Below, piece by piece: positions 43,968-52,725 of a stretch of 64,000 nucleotides of DNA. Under the pieces are notes generated by a model. It had not been told where the DNA came from. It saw only the letters and a program-made list of their open reading frames with translations, and ran no database searches. Position numbers and translations under genes: made by a program. Within the stretch, counting starts at the first letter, position 1. Every line of letters begins with the position of its first letter. Source of the DNA: Streptomyces spinosus (GTDB lineage Bacteria > Actinomycetota > Actinomycetes > Streptomycetales > Streptomycetaceae); NCBI RefSeq assembly GCF_020400655.1, contig NZ_JAINRC010000029.1, positions 22,975 through 86,974 of the forward strand, given 5' to 3'.

Positions 43968-44660
43968 TCAGGCCGAGCAACGCTTCATGGCCGGGATGCG
44001 CAGGCGTCCGTCGTGGACTTCGGCGATCTGATCGACGTCGGTGAGGTAGGCGCGGTCGTGGGTGACCAGGACGGTGGCGGTGGCCTGCTGATGGGTCAGC
44101 CGCGTGATCAGGTCGATGACGGCGGCGCCGTGTTCGTGGTCGAGGGCGCTGGTGGGTTCGTCGACCAGGAGGACGCTGGGGTCGTTCATCAGGGCGCGGG
44201 CGATGTTGACGCGCTGGCGCTGGCCGCCGGAGAGCTGGTGGGGCCGTCGGCCGGACTGGTCGGCCAGGCCGACGGCGTCGAGGAGCTCCATCGCGCGGGA
44301 GCGGGCGGTGCGGGGCTTGCGGCCGTCGATCCCGGCCATGACCTGGAGTTGTTCGGCGGCGGTGAGGGAGGGCAGCAGGTTGGGCTGCTGGAAGACGATG
44401 CCGATCTTGTGGCGGCGCTGTTCCGTCAGCTCGCCACGGGTCAGACCGGTGGTGGAGGCGCCGTCGATGGTGACGGTGCCGGAGTCGGGTGTGATCAGCG
44501 TGGCGGCAACCGCGAGGAGGCTGGACTTGCCGGAGCCGGAGGGGCCGACCACGGCGGTCAGGCTGCCCCTGGGGACCTCCAGGCTGACCTGGTCGAGGGC
44601 GGTCAGGCGGGTGTCGCCGTTGGGGTAGGTGAGGGTGATGTCGGTCAGTTTCAGGCTCAT
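43968..44660 (-). CDS. ABC transporter ATP-binding protein (LolD/MacB type)
   Basis: A 230-aa ATPase. Walker A is GPSGSGKSS, the Q-loop FQQPNLLPSLTA, the signature LSGGQRQR, Walker B VLLVDEPTSALD and the H-loop TVLVTHD. This group powers FtsX-type permeases that extrude lipids, peptides or drugs mechanically. Its ATG overlaps the stop of the permease gene upstream (ATGA), so the two form one unit. The neighbouring divergent two-component system may sense the same compound, which is inference. Confidence 0.92.
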   Translation of the reverse strand: MSLKLTDITLTYPNGDTRLTALDQVSLEVPRGSLTAVVGPSGSGKSSLLAVAATLITPDSGTVTIDGASTTGLTRGELTEQRRHKIGIVFQQPNLLPSLTAAEQLQVMAGIDGRKPRTARSRAMELLDAVGLADQSGRRPHQLSGGQRQRVNIARALMNDPSVLLVDEPTSALDHEHGAAVIDLITRLTHQQATATVLVTHDRAYLTDVDQIAEVHDGRLRIPAMKRCSA

Positions 44661-45745
44661 CGGGCGCTCCCCAGGGCGGTCAGCGGGTCGACGGAGGTGA
44701 TGCGGCGGACGGACAGGGCTGCTCCGACGGTGCCGAGGAGGACCATCACAGCGGCGGGGGGCAGGACAGTGGTGGGGGTGAGCAGGAAGGGCACGGCGGA
44801 GCCGGTCAGGAGTGCTCCGAGGGCGGCGGCGATGCCGGTGCCGAGCAGGGTGCCGCCGGTGAGCAGGACGACGGCCTGGCCGAGAGCGTCCTTCAGCAGG
44901 CTCGCGGTGGAGGCGCCCAGGGCCTTGAGGACGGCGATGTCGCCGCTGCGCTGGATGGTCCAGACGGTGAAGAAGGCGCCGATGACGAGCGCGGAGATGA
45001 CGAACAGGAAGCCGCGCATCAGCTGCAGAGACCCGTTTTCGGAGGTGTAGGAGCCGATCGCGGACAGTGAGTCGTCCTTGGTGACCGTCCGGGTGCCGGC
45101 CCGGTGGTCGGTGGCCGCCGTATCGGCAGGGGAGGTGGTGTTCAGGGCGATCACGGTGGCGGTCGGGCCCTTTCCCCGGCCGGTGGGAGGTGCGGTCTCC
45201 TGCCAGACACTGAGGCTGGTCCAGATGACCGGGGTGTGGCTGAAAGAGGAGTCGCCCTTGACGGCTGCCACCGTCAAGCGCCGCCCGGCCAGGGTGAGGG
45301 AGTCACCCGGGCGCAGGCCGAGGTCGTCGGCGGCTTGGGCGGACAGCACCACCGCGCTGTCGGTGATCTTGTTGCTGTCGGGGGCCAGGCGGGAGCCGGG
45401 CTGGACACCGAAGGCGGAGACCCCGGTGCTCTTGTTCCCGGCGGTGGCCTTGGTGGTGGTGATCCCCAGCGGTTCGGCGTCCTCGACGCCGGGCGCCTCG
45501 GACCACTGCTGCCACTGCCGCTCGGTGACGGTGGAGTTGGCGTACGACAGCCTCTGACTGCCGCCGGGCGCCTGGAAGGCGATCTTGTCGGCGGGCAGGG
45601 ACGTGATCGCGGAGATGTTCTGTCGGCCCAGTCCGGCCGTCAGCCCGGACAGCAGCCCGACCAGCAGGGTGATCAGCACGATGACGGTCCCCGTCAGGGC
45701 GAAGCGCCCTTTGGCGAACTTGAGATCTCTCCAGGCAACGAACAC
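44657..45745 (-). CDS. FtsX-like ABC transporter permease
   Basis: A 362-aa permease with the usual layout: one N-terminal helix (LTGTVIVLITLLVGLLSGL), a large extracytoplasmic domain, and three C-terminal helices with the FtsX core (FFTVWTIQRSGDIAVLKALG). The start is a GTG with AAAGGA upstream. It is coupled to the ATPase gene. It diverges from the histidine kinase gene across about 170 bp. Confidence 0.88.
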   Translation of the reverse strand: MFVAWRDLKFAKGRFALTGTVIVLITLLVGLLSGLTAGLGRQNISAITSLPADKIAFQAPGGSQRLSYANSTVTERQWQQWSEAPGVEDAEPLGITTTKATAGNKSTGVSAFGVQPGSRLAPDSNKITDSAVVLSAQAADDLGLRPGDSLTLAGRRLTVAAVKGDSSFSHTPVIWTSLSVWQETAPPTGRGKGPTATVIALNTTSPADTAATDHRAGTRTVTKDDSLSAIGSYTSENGSLQLMRGFLFVISALVIGAFFTVWTIQRSGDIAVLKALGASTASLLKDALGQAVVLLTGGTLLGTGIAAALGALLTGSAVPFLLTPTTVLPPAAVMVLLGTVGAALSVRRITSVDPLTALGSAR

Positions 45746-45914
45746 GCCTCGACTGTCCTTTCCGGCGGGAAGCGGTATGCCTCCACCGTCGCCGACGACC
45801 CCCAGTGCGCGGGTCTGGCGCAGGACGGCACTTGGCGGGCCGAAAGGCGGAATGCGGGTCGCAACTTTCGACAGAGGCCCCTCGGCCCGCCGCCTCCGTA
45901 GTCTGGGACGTACT

Positions 45915-47135
45915 GTGAACACCGCTGCTCCCGCCCTGACCCCGACCACCCGAGCCCTGGCCTGGTGCCTGCATCTGCTGCTCATCGGCCTGCTCGCATT
46001 GGCCGCCGCCCGGGCCGTGACCGGCGACCGGCCCCACGCCGGATGGATCGTCGCCGCGTCCGCAGCGTGCGGTCTGGTGTACGCGATCGGGCCCGTGCTG
46101 CCGGGCGTACGCCGCTCGCGGCGGGCCGCCGGGCTGTGGCTGGCTGCCGTGGGCGCCTGCTGGCTGGTGCTCCTCGCCCTGTCCCCCGACGCCGTGTGGG
46201 TCGCCTTCCCGCTCTATTTCCTCCAGCTGCACCTGCTTCCCCGCCGCGCCGGACTGACGGCGGTGATCGCGACCGCCGCCGCGGCGATCGCGGGATTCGC
46301 CGCCCACCAGCACTCCTTCAGCCCGGCCATGGCCATCGGTCCCGCGCTCGGCGCCGCTGTGGCGGTCGCCGTGGTGTGGGGGTACCAGGCCCTGTACCGG
46401 GAGAGCGAACACCGCCGCAGACTGATCGAAGAGCTCACCGCCACCCGCGCCGATCTGGCCACCGCCCAGCACACCGCGGGTGTCCTCGCCGAACGCGACC
46501 GCCTGGCCCGCGAGATACACGACACCCTCGCCCAGGGCCTGTCCAGCATCCAACTGCTGCTGCGAGCCGCCGAACGCGCCTTGCCCCAGGCCCCGGAGAA
46601 CGCGGCCCACTACGTCGGCCAGGCGCGGCAGGCCGCCGTCGACAACCTGGCCGAAGCCCGCCGCTTCGTCGCCGCCCTCACCCCGCCCACGCTGGAAGGC
46701 ACCACCCTGGCCGGCGCCCTGGAACGCCTGTGCACCACCACATCCGCCCGGCACCGGCTGCCCACACGCTTCCACCTCACCGGCGACCCCGCCCCGCTCG
46801 CCACCGCGCACGAGGTCGCCCTGCTGCGGATCGCCCAGTCAGCCCTGACCAACACCGTCCGCCACGCCGAGGCCACCACCACGGAAGTAACCCTCAGCTA
46901 CCTCGGCGACCGCGTCGCCCTTGACGTGGTCGACGACGGGCACGGCTTCGACCCCGACCAGGTGCCCGCCCCCGACCCCGAGGCAGGCGGCTTCGGGCTG
47001 GCCGCCATGCGCGCCCGCGTCCACGCCCTCGGCGGCACCCTCACCATCGCATCCGCTCCCGGCCACGGCACCGCCCTGGCCGCCCGGCTGCCCCTCACCC
47101 CGCCGACCGAGACCGAGCCCGAGGCCCGCCCGTGA
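45915..47135 (+). CDS. NarL-type sensor histidine kinase
   Basis: A 406-aa HisKA_3 kinase. Five or so membrane helices (residues about 10-155) form the sensor; the phosphoacceptor is H202 (REIHDTLAQGLSSIQ) and the ATPase domain has SALTNTVRHA, DVVDDGHGFD and GGFGLAAMRAR. The start is a GTG with no good ribosome binding site; a TAGTCT at 45899-45904 would place transcription a few bases before it, so it may be nearly leaderless. The stop overlaps the regulator's GTG. It probably controls the divergent ABC operon. Confidence 0.9.
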   Translation: MNTAAPALTPTTRALAWCLHLLLIGLLALAAARAVTGDRPHAGWIVAASAACGLVYAIGPVLPGVRRSRRAAGLWLAAVGACWLVLLALSPDAVWVAFPLYFLQLHLLPRRAGLTAVIATAAAAIAGFAAHQHSFSPAMAIGPALGAAVAVAVVWGYQALYRESEHRRRLIEELTATRADLATAQHTAGVLAERDRLAREIHDTLAQGLSSIQLLLRAAERALPQAPENAAHYVGQARQAAVDNLAEARRFVAALTPPTLEGTTLAGALERLCTTTSARHRLPTRFHLTGDPAPLATAHEVALLRIAQSALTNTVRHAEATTTEVTLSYLGDRVALDVVDDGHGFDPDQVPAPDPEAGGFGLAAMRARVHALGGTLTIASAPGHGTALAARLPLTPPTETEPEARP

Positions 47136-47770
47136 CCGACGACACCCCCATCCGCCTGCTCCTGGCCGACGACCACCCCGTCGTACGGGCCGGACTGCGC
47201 GCCGTACTGGAAACCGAACCCGGCCTCCTCGTCATGGCCGAAGCCGCCACCGCCGAGGACGCCGTCACCCGCGCCGCCGAAGGCGACATCGACGTCGTGT
47301 TGATGGATCTGCAGTTCGGCAGAGGCATGGGCGGTGCCGAAGCCACCGCCCGGATCACCGCCCGGCCAGGAGCCCCCCGCGTGCTGATCGTCACCACCTA
47401 CGACTCCGACGCCGACACCCTGCCCGCCATCGAAGCCGGCGCCACCGGCTACCTCCTCAAGGACGCCCCGCCCGAGGACCTGGCCGCCGCCGTACGCACC
47501 GCCGCCGCCGGACGCACCACCCTGGCGCCCAGCGTCGCGGACCGGCTGATGAACCGGCTCCGCGCCCCCGGCACCGCCCTGACCCCGCGCGAGAGAGAAG
47601 TCCTCGCCCTGGTCGCCGAGGGCCTGTCCAACCAAGCCATCGGCGCACGCCTCCACCTGACCGAGGGAACCGTCAAGTCACACCTCGCCCGCGTCTACGG
47701 CAAACTCGGTGTCGAATCCCGCACCGCCGCCGTCGCCACAGCCATCGACCTCGGCCTGCTCCGTCGCTGA
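47132..47770 (+). CDS. NarL/FixJ-family response regulator
   Basis: A 212-aa regulator. The receiver domain has the acidic pair DD (residues 13-14), phosphoacceptor D59 (VVLMDLQF), a conserved T (IVTTYD) and K109-like lysine (GYLLKDAP). The LuxR-type HTH at the C-terminus is LTPREREVLALVAEGLSNQA to GTVKSHLARVYGKLGV. The start is a GTG in a GTGA overlap with the kinase. Confidence 0.92.
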   Translation: MTDDTPIRLLLADDHPVVRAGLRAVLETEPGLLVMAEAATAEDAVTRAAEGDIDVVLMDLQFGRGMGGAEATARITARPGAPRVLIVTTYDSDADTLPAIEAGATGYLLKDAPPEDLAAAVRTAAAGRTTLAPSVADRLMNRLRAPGTALTPREREVLALVAEGLSNQAIGARLHLTEGTVKSHLARVYGKLGVESRTAAVATAIDLGLLRR

Positions 47771-47790
47771 CCCGCGCACGCGTACGCCCG

Positions 47791-47895
47791 GGGCCCGCCG
47801 TCACGGTCCGGTCGGGCGACACCCTCGCCCGGGCGGCTCGCCGCATGGCGGTACGCCACGTCGAACAGCTGCCCGTCGCCGACGACGCGGACCGG
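47791..47895 (+). pseudogene. CBS-domain fragment
   Basis: Thirty-five codons read PAVTVRSGDTLARAARRMAV then RHVEQLPVADDADR, the first half of a CBS domain. It is open but has no start signal and no second half. It lies directly behind the response regulator. Confidence 0.5.
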
Positions 47896-47997
47896 GGCGA
47901 CTCGGTGTCGTCAGCCGGTGGCGACCTGCCGAAGGTGTGCCTGCGGCCGGACGTCCGCGGGTGCTTCCGGGTCACCTATGAGGGCCTCTCGTTCGGA

Positions 47998-48177
47998 TCA
48001 TGCCGGGCTCGCGGGCCCTGGCACCGCGCCTCGCACCACACTCGCCGGGCCGAAGGACGCCGACGCCGCGACGCGACCGACGCCGTGCGTGGACAGCAGG
48101 GTGCGGCGTTCCTCCGGGGACAGGTTCCGCAACTGGTGGTACGGCAGAGCGTGGCCCCGACCGGGTGGAAGATCCAT
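47998..48177 (-). pseudogene. N-terminal fragment of a PNPOx-family protein
   Basis: The frame from ATG 48177 reads NLSPEERRTLLSTHGVGRVA then ASASFGP, the opening of flavin/PNPOx-like actinobacterial proteins. The resemblance ends within 20 residues and the frame closes at 47998. Another small stress-gene remnant. Confidence 0.5.
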
Positions 48178-48463
48178 GCCTCCACCGCGCAGTGCGGCGA
48201 CCGTGGACACCGGACTCATCCCTTGCCGTAGGCGTCCGGTCCGCACGCGCCGTCCGATGCCGCCGGGATCGGTCGCCCCCGTCGGCCGCGGAGCGGTGAC
48301 CACGGTCTCCGCCTCCTGTGTGCCCGGCAGTGGCTCGCGTGTGTCCACTGTTGCTGATGTCCGAGGTTCTTAGCCTGGGGGTCGGCTAGGCGTGCAGCCG
48401 CCATGACGGCCCGGACAGGGAGTTCAGCGGCGGAGCCGGGTGCGGAGCGCCGGGGGAGAGTGC
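48178..48463. other. Intergenic region, nothing recognised
   Basis: About 290 bp between the PNPOx remnant and the MFS gene. No motif-bearing frame, hairpin or repeat was found. Confidence 0.35.
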
Positions 48464-49954
48464 TCATGCCTCGGCGGGGGGCTCGGGGACGCGGATCACC
48501 AGCAGGGCGACGGCCAGAGCGCAGCCGACGAAGACGATGCTGCCGGCGAAGGCGCTGCGGACACCTTCCGTCACCACCTTGTGCACCGCGCCGGCGCCCG
48601 TGCCGGCGTGCCTGGCGGCATCGTCGGCGGACGTGCCGTACACGGTGACCAGGATGGCCAGGCCCAGGGCACCGCCCAGCTGCATCATCGTCTGCAGCAC
48701 GCCCGAGGCCGCGCCGGCGAGCTGCTGGGGGACGCCGCTGAGCACCGTCACGTTCGTGGGCATCAGGCAGCAGCCCGCGCCGATGCCGAAGAGCAGCATC
48801 GGACCGAGCACGCCCGTGAGGTAGCTGTCGGAGACCGAGATGGTGCTGAGCCAGATCGCCGTGACGGTCATCAGCAGCGCGCCGACGACCATGAACCGCT
48901 TGGCACCGTGCCTGGGCAGCATCCTCGGCACCGCCCGCGCCACGACGAACATGCCCAGGGTCATCGGCAGGAAGGCGAGGCCGGCCTGGATCGGGGAGAA
49001 CTCCAGGACATCCTGGATGAACTGGCTGAGGAAGTAGAACAGGCTGAGGATGGTCGCCGTGAACATCAGCATGCTGGTGTAGGCGGCCGTGCGGGTGCGC
49101 TCCGAGAACAGCTGGAGCGGGACGATGGGCTGCGCGGCTCGGCGCTCGGCCGGCAGGAACGAGACGAGCAGGACCACGGCGGCGGCGAAGCAGGCCAGCG
49201 ACACCCCGTTGCCCCAGCCCTCGGAGGGCACCCGGATCAGCCCGTACACCAGGGCCGTGACACCGGCGGTGCCGCTGACCGTCCCGGCGAAGTCGAAGCG
49301 GCCGGAGTGCGCCGGGGTCTCCCGGATGCACATCGGGGCGAGCACCGCCACCGCCAGACCGATGGGTACGTTGACGAACTGGATCCACCGCCAGGACGCC
49401 AGGGAGGTCAGGATGCCGCCCAGGATCAGACCGAGCGAGGTCCCGGTCGCGGCGGTGGCGGAGTAGATGCTCAGGGCCCGGTTGCGGGGCGCGCCCTCCT
49501 CGAAGTTGCCGGCGATCAGGGCGAGCGTGCCCGGTGCCGCCATCGCCGCGCCCACTCCCTGCAGCGCCCGGGCCGTGACCAGCAGCCACGGCGTGTCGGC
49601 GATGCCGCCGAGCAGCGAGGACACCGTGAAGATCACGGTGCCCACGACCAGCACCCGGCGCCGCCCGAACATGTCGCCCATGCGGCCGCCGAGCAGCAGG
49701 AGGCCGCCGAAGGCCAGCAGATAGGCGTTGATCACCCACGACAGGCCGACGGGGGAGAAGCCCAGGGCCTTCTGGATGCTGGGCAGTGCGATGTTCACGA
49801 TCGTCGAGTCGATGGCCACCATCAGGTAGCAGGTCACGATGACCGTGAGGGTGAGGGCGGAGCGGTTCGGGCGTGACGGCGCGGTCGCCGACTGTCCCGG
49901 TGCGCCGGGCTCGTCCTTGGCGGGTGGCGAGCCGACGGTGTTCTGGTTGGACAT
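48464..49954 (-). CDS. DHA2-family MFS multidrug transporter (EmrB/QacA type)
   Basis: A 496-aa transporter with about 14 membrane helices. Family motifs are the motif-A loop GRMGDMFGRRRV, motif D-like LMVAIDSTIVNIALPSI and the antiporter motif C region GTSLGLILGGIL. Such pumps export drugs and dyes using the proton gradient. AAGGAG lies five bases before the ATG at 49954. It diverges from a TetR gene, with GAGTGAA operator half-sites between them, the standard arrangement for a drug-induced pump. Confidence 0.92.
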   Translation of the reverse strand: MSNQNTVGSPPAKDEPGAPGQSATAPSRPNRSALTLTVIVTCYLMVAIDSTIVNIALPSIQKALGFSPVGLSWVINAYLLAFGGLLLLGGRMGDMFGRRRVLVVGTVIFTVSSLLGGIADTPWLLVTARALQGVGAAMAAPGTLALIAGNFEEGAPRNRALSIYSATAATGTSLGLILGGILTSLASWRWIQFVNVPIGLAVAVLAPMCIRETPAHSGRFDFAGTVSGTAGVTALVYGLIRVPSEGWGNGVSLACFAAAVVLLVSFLPAERRAAQPIVPLQLFSERTRTAAYTSMLMFTATILSLFYFLSQFIQDVLEFSPIQAGLAFLPMTLGMFVVARAVPRMLPRHGAKRFMVVGALLMTVTAIWLSTISVSDSYLTGVLGPMLLFGIGAGCCLMPTNVTVLSGVPQQLAGAASGVLQTMMQLGGALGLAILVTVYGTSADDAARHAGTGAGAVHKVVTEGVRSAFAGSIVFVGCALAVALLVIRVPEPPAEA

Positions 49955-50038
49955 GCTGCTCCTTGGGAGGACCGGGGCGATGGGGCCGCGCGCCGTCGAC
50001 GACGTCGAAGTGCCGAGCGGGATACCGTCGGCCGCGCT

Positions 50039-50098
50039 TTCACTCAACGAGCGTAGAGTGAAGCGGCAGTCACGGTCAACGTGTGTTGAGTGAAGCGG
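50039..50098. promoter_or_regulatory. TetR operator region with GAGTGAA half-sites
   Basis: TTCACTCAAC at 50039-50048 is the exact inverse of GTTGAGTGAA at 50085-50094, and GAGTGAAGCGG occurs at 50056-50066 and 50088-50098. The elements fill the divergent promoter region of the MFS and TetR genes. TAGCAT at 50100-50105 is a possible -10 element placing the TetR transcript start at its GTG. Confidence 0.6.
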
Positions 50099-50111
50099 TT
50101 AGCATGGGTGT

Positions 50112-50681
50112 GTGAGTACCGAAGAGCCCCCGCTCTCGCGAGCCGAGCGACGCCGCTCGACCGAGAAGCGCATCCTGAACGTCGCGCGTCAGCTGTTCGG
50201 TGAGCTCGGTTACGACCGTGCGACGATCCGAGGCATCGCCAAAGCGGCCCAGGTCGACCCCGCCCTGGTGATGCAGTACTTCGACAGCAAGGAGAACCTC
50301 TTCAGGCAGGTGGTCCGGCTCGACGCCGCTCAGTCCGCCCCGGAGACCGCCGACCCGCTCATCGCGCAGCTCATGGCAGGTCTCGGCGTGAAACTCGCGG
50401 GCATGCCCGCCCCTTCGCTGGCCATGCTCCGCTCGATGCTCACCCACCCGGACACGGCCGCGGAGATGCGCGAGACGTTCGACCGCCAGATCAAGCAGGT
50501 CTCCGCGGTCCTGGAGGGGGACGACGCCGAACTGCGGGCGGCACTGCTGATCATGGCCCACCTGGGCGTCGTCGTCGGCAAGCATCTGCTCGAACTGGAA
50601 CCGCTGCGCGACACCCGGCCGGAGCGGATCATCGAACTGCTCGACCCCTGCTTCAAGACCTTGACCGATCCCGCGTCCTGA
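50112..50681 (+). CDS. TetR-family transcriptional regulator
   Basis: A 189-aa repressor. The N-terminal HTH is RRSTEKRILNVARQLFGELG then ATIRGIAKAAQVDPALVMQY; the C-terminal ligand domain ends with a conserved helical region (LLIMAHLGVVVGKHLLEL). It probably represses the divergent MFS pump and itself. The start is a GTG with no ribosome binding site; a -10 element seven bases upstream makes a leaderless message likely. An inverted repeat follows the gene. Confidence 0.9.
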   Translation: MSTEEPPLSRAERRRSTEKRILNVARQLFGELGYDRATIRGIAKAAQVDPALVMQYFDSKENLFRQVVRLDAAQSAPETADPLIAQLMAGLGVKLAGMPAPSLAMLRSMLTHPDTAAEMRETFDRQIKQVSAVLEGDDAELRAALLIMAHLGVVVGKHLLELEPLRDTRPERIIELLDPCFKTLTDPAS

Positions 50682-50692
50682 CGGCCGCAGGA

Positions 50693-50729
50693 CCCGCCCG
50701 GCTCGGGCTGGTCACCGCCCCCGGGCGGG
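50693..50729. terminator. Possible bidirectional terminator
   Basis: CCCGCCCG (50693-50700) pairs with CGGGCGGG (50722-50729) between the convergent TetR and response regulator genes. There is no T-run. Confidence 0.4.
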
Positions 50730-50730
50730 C

Positions 50731-51399
50731 TCAGCCCGCGTGGGGCCGGGCCAGGCCGTGGTCGTAGGCGAAGATCACCGCCTGGATGCGGTCGCGGGCG
50801 CCGATCTTGGACAGGACGCGACCGACGTGGGTCTTCACCGTGGACTCCGACAGCACGAATCGCGTGGCGATCTCTCCGTTGGACCAGCCCCTGCCGATGG
50901 CGACGAGGATCTCGCGTTCGCGGTCGGTGAGGGCGCCGAGGCGCGGATCCTCGGGTGAGCCGGTGCCGCCGGGTGGCACGAGACGGGCGAACTCGTGCAG
51001 CAGGCGCCGGGTGAGGGCGGGCGCGATCACCGCGTCGCCTGCGGCCACGGCGCGGATGCCGGCGAGGAGTTCCTCGGGGCGGGCGTCCTTGAGGAGGAAG
51101 CCGCTGGCTCCGGCGCGCAGGGCGGCGTAGACGTACTCGTCGATGTCGAAGGTGGTCAGGACCAGGACCCGGGAACGGTCGCCGGCGGCGACGATGCGGC
51201 GCGTGGCCTCGATGCCGTCCATACCCGGCATCCGTACGTCCATGAGGACGACGTCGGGGCGCAGTTCGGCGGCCTTGCGGACGGCCTCGCTGCCGTGCGC
51301 GGCCTCGCCGACCACCTCCGTCTCGGACACGGAGTCCAGGAGCATGCGGAAGCCGTACCGCTGGAGCGGCTGGTCGTCCACGATGAGCACGGTCGTCAT
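50731..51399 (-). CDS. NarL/FixJ-family response regulator
   Basis: A 222-aa regulator. The receiver domain has DD (8-9), phosphoacceptor D54 (VVLMDVRMPG) and a conserved lysine (GFLLKDARPEE); the LuxR HTH is LTDREREILVAIGRGWSNGE to STVKTHVGRVLSKIGA. The ATG overlaps the kinase stop by ATGA. It likely controls the ABC transporter genes upstream on the same strand. Confidence 0.92.
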   Translation of the reverse strand: MTTVLIVDDQPLQRYGFRMLLDSVSETEVVGEAAHGSEAVRKAAELRPDVVLMDVRMPGMDGIEATRRIVAAGDRSRVLVLTTFDIDEYVYAALRAGASGFLLKDARPEELLAGIRAVAAGDAVIAPALTRRLLHEFARLVPPGGTGSPEDPRLGALTDREREILVAIGRGWSNGEIATRFVLSESTVKTHVGRVLSKIGARDRIQAVIFAYDHGLARPHAG

Positions 51400-52703
51400 C
51401 TGGCGCCGGCCTGGGGAGCGAGGTCGAGGGTGGCGCGCACCGTCCAGCCGCCACCGGCCGGGCCCGCGCTGACGTGCCCGCCGTAGAGTGCCGCTCGTTC
51501 CCGCATGCCCACCAGGCCGTGTCCTTCCTCGTTCGCCGGGCCGGGACGGCCGGCCGGTGTGGAGGGGCCGGAGTCCTGGACGGTGACGGTCAGCCGTGTG
51601 TCCTCGACGACGACCGCCAGGTTCGCACGGGCGCCCGCACCCGCGTGCTTGAGAGTGTTGGTCAGTGCCTCCTGCACGATGCGGTGGACCGCGAGCTGCA
51701 CTCCGCCGTCGAGGGCGTCGACGTCACCGGCCGTACGGTAGACGACTTCCACGCCGGCGGCGCGCACCGCCTCGCACAGCGCGTCGATGTCCGCGAGACC
51801 GGGCTGGGGGCTGAGTTCGATCTCCCCGCGCGGGCCGTCCGGCTCACGCAGGACGCCGAGGACTCTGCGGAGTTCGCCGAGGGCCTGGCGGCCGGCGTCG
51901 CCGATGAGGTGCAAGGCCTCCTTCCCCCGCTCCGGGGAGGCGGCGGTGGCGTAGGCGCCCGCGTCGGCGAGTGTGATGATGACGGACAGGTTGTGGCCGA
52001 CGATGTCGTGCATCTCGCGGGCCACCCGGGCCCGCTCGGCCGCGACGGCGAGCCGGCCCCGCTGGTCGCGTTCGGTCTCCAGCCGGGCCGCACGGTCGCG
52101 CAGCCCGGCCAGCTGAGCCCGCCGGATACGGATCGTCAGACCGAGCGCGAGGGCCGCGGTCGCCGTGCTGAGCAGGAAGAAGAGCGCGTCCCAGACCGGG
52201 ACCGCCGACGACAGCCTGACCGCGACCAGGCCGAGTGCCCCCGCCGTCGCCGCGCAGGCCCACGGCAGCTGCCGTAGCCGTCCGTGCAGGGTCAGGCTGT
52301 ACAGGGCGACGAGGAGGGCGACGTCCGCGCGAAGGGCGGCACCGATCGCCCACTGGAGAACGAACACGGCCGTGACCGCGCCGAAGGCCACCGCCGGTGC
52401 CCGGCGTCGCCACAGCAGCGGCAGCACCAGCCCGGCCTGGAGGGCCGGCATCCCGGCCACGGGCAACCGGGTGAGCGCCACTCGGAAGCGGCGCGCTTCG
52501 TCGCCGTCACCGTCCGGGCCGACCAGGCCGACCGCGTGCAGGAGGTCGGGCAGACAGAACACCACGAGGACCAGCACCACCACCGCGCTGTCCAGAATCC
52601 AGGGGCGGGCCCGGTCGGCGTCCCGGAGCCGCTGGGCGGCCCGGCCGAGCCGGGCGACCAGCGGACCCACCCCGCTGAGGTCTTCGGTGGTCACGGAGGT
52701 CAC
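51396..52703 (-). CDS. NarL-type sensor histidine kinase
   Basis: A 435-aa HisKA_3 kinase with about six N-terminal membrane helices (residues about 35-195). The phosphoacceptor is in VAREMHDIVGHNLSVI, with the ATPase boxes EALTNTLKHAG and GHGLVGMRERA. It follows the ABC permease gene by 22 bp and is coupled to the regulator, forming a four-gene ABC/two-component unit of the bacitracin or lantibiotic-response kind; the inducer is unknown. Confidence 0.9.
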   Translation of the reverse strand: MTSVTTEDLSGVGPLVARLGRAAQRLRDADRARPWILDSAVVVLVLVVFCLPDLLHAVGLVGPDGDGDEARRFRVALTRLPVAGMPALQAGLVLPLLWRRRAPAVAFGAVTAVFVLQWAIGAALRADVALLVALYSLTLHGRLRQLPWACAATAGALGLVAVRLSSAVPVWDALFFLLSTATAALALGLTIRIRRAQLAGLRDRAARLETERDQRGRLAVAAERARVAREMHDIVGHNLSVIITLADAGAYATAASPERGKEALHLIGDAGRQALGELRRVLGVLREPDGPRGEIELSPQPGLADIDALCEAVRAAGVEVVYRTAGDVDALDGGVQLAVHRIVQEALTNTLKHAGAGARANLAVVVEDTRLTVTVQDSGPSTPAGRPGPANEEGHGLVGMRERAALYGGHVSAGPAGGGWTVRATLDLAPQAGAR

Positions 52704-52725
52704 CAGCCCATGATGGGGGCCGCGC

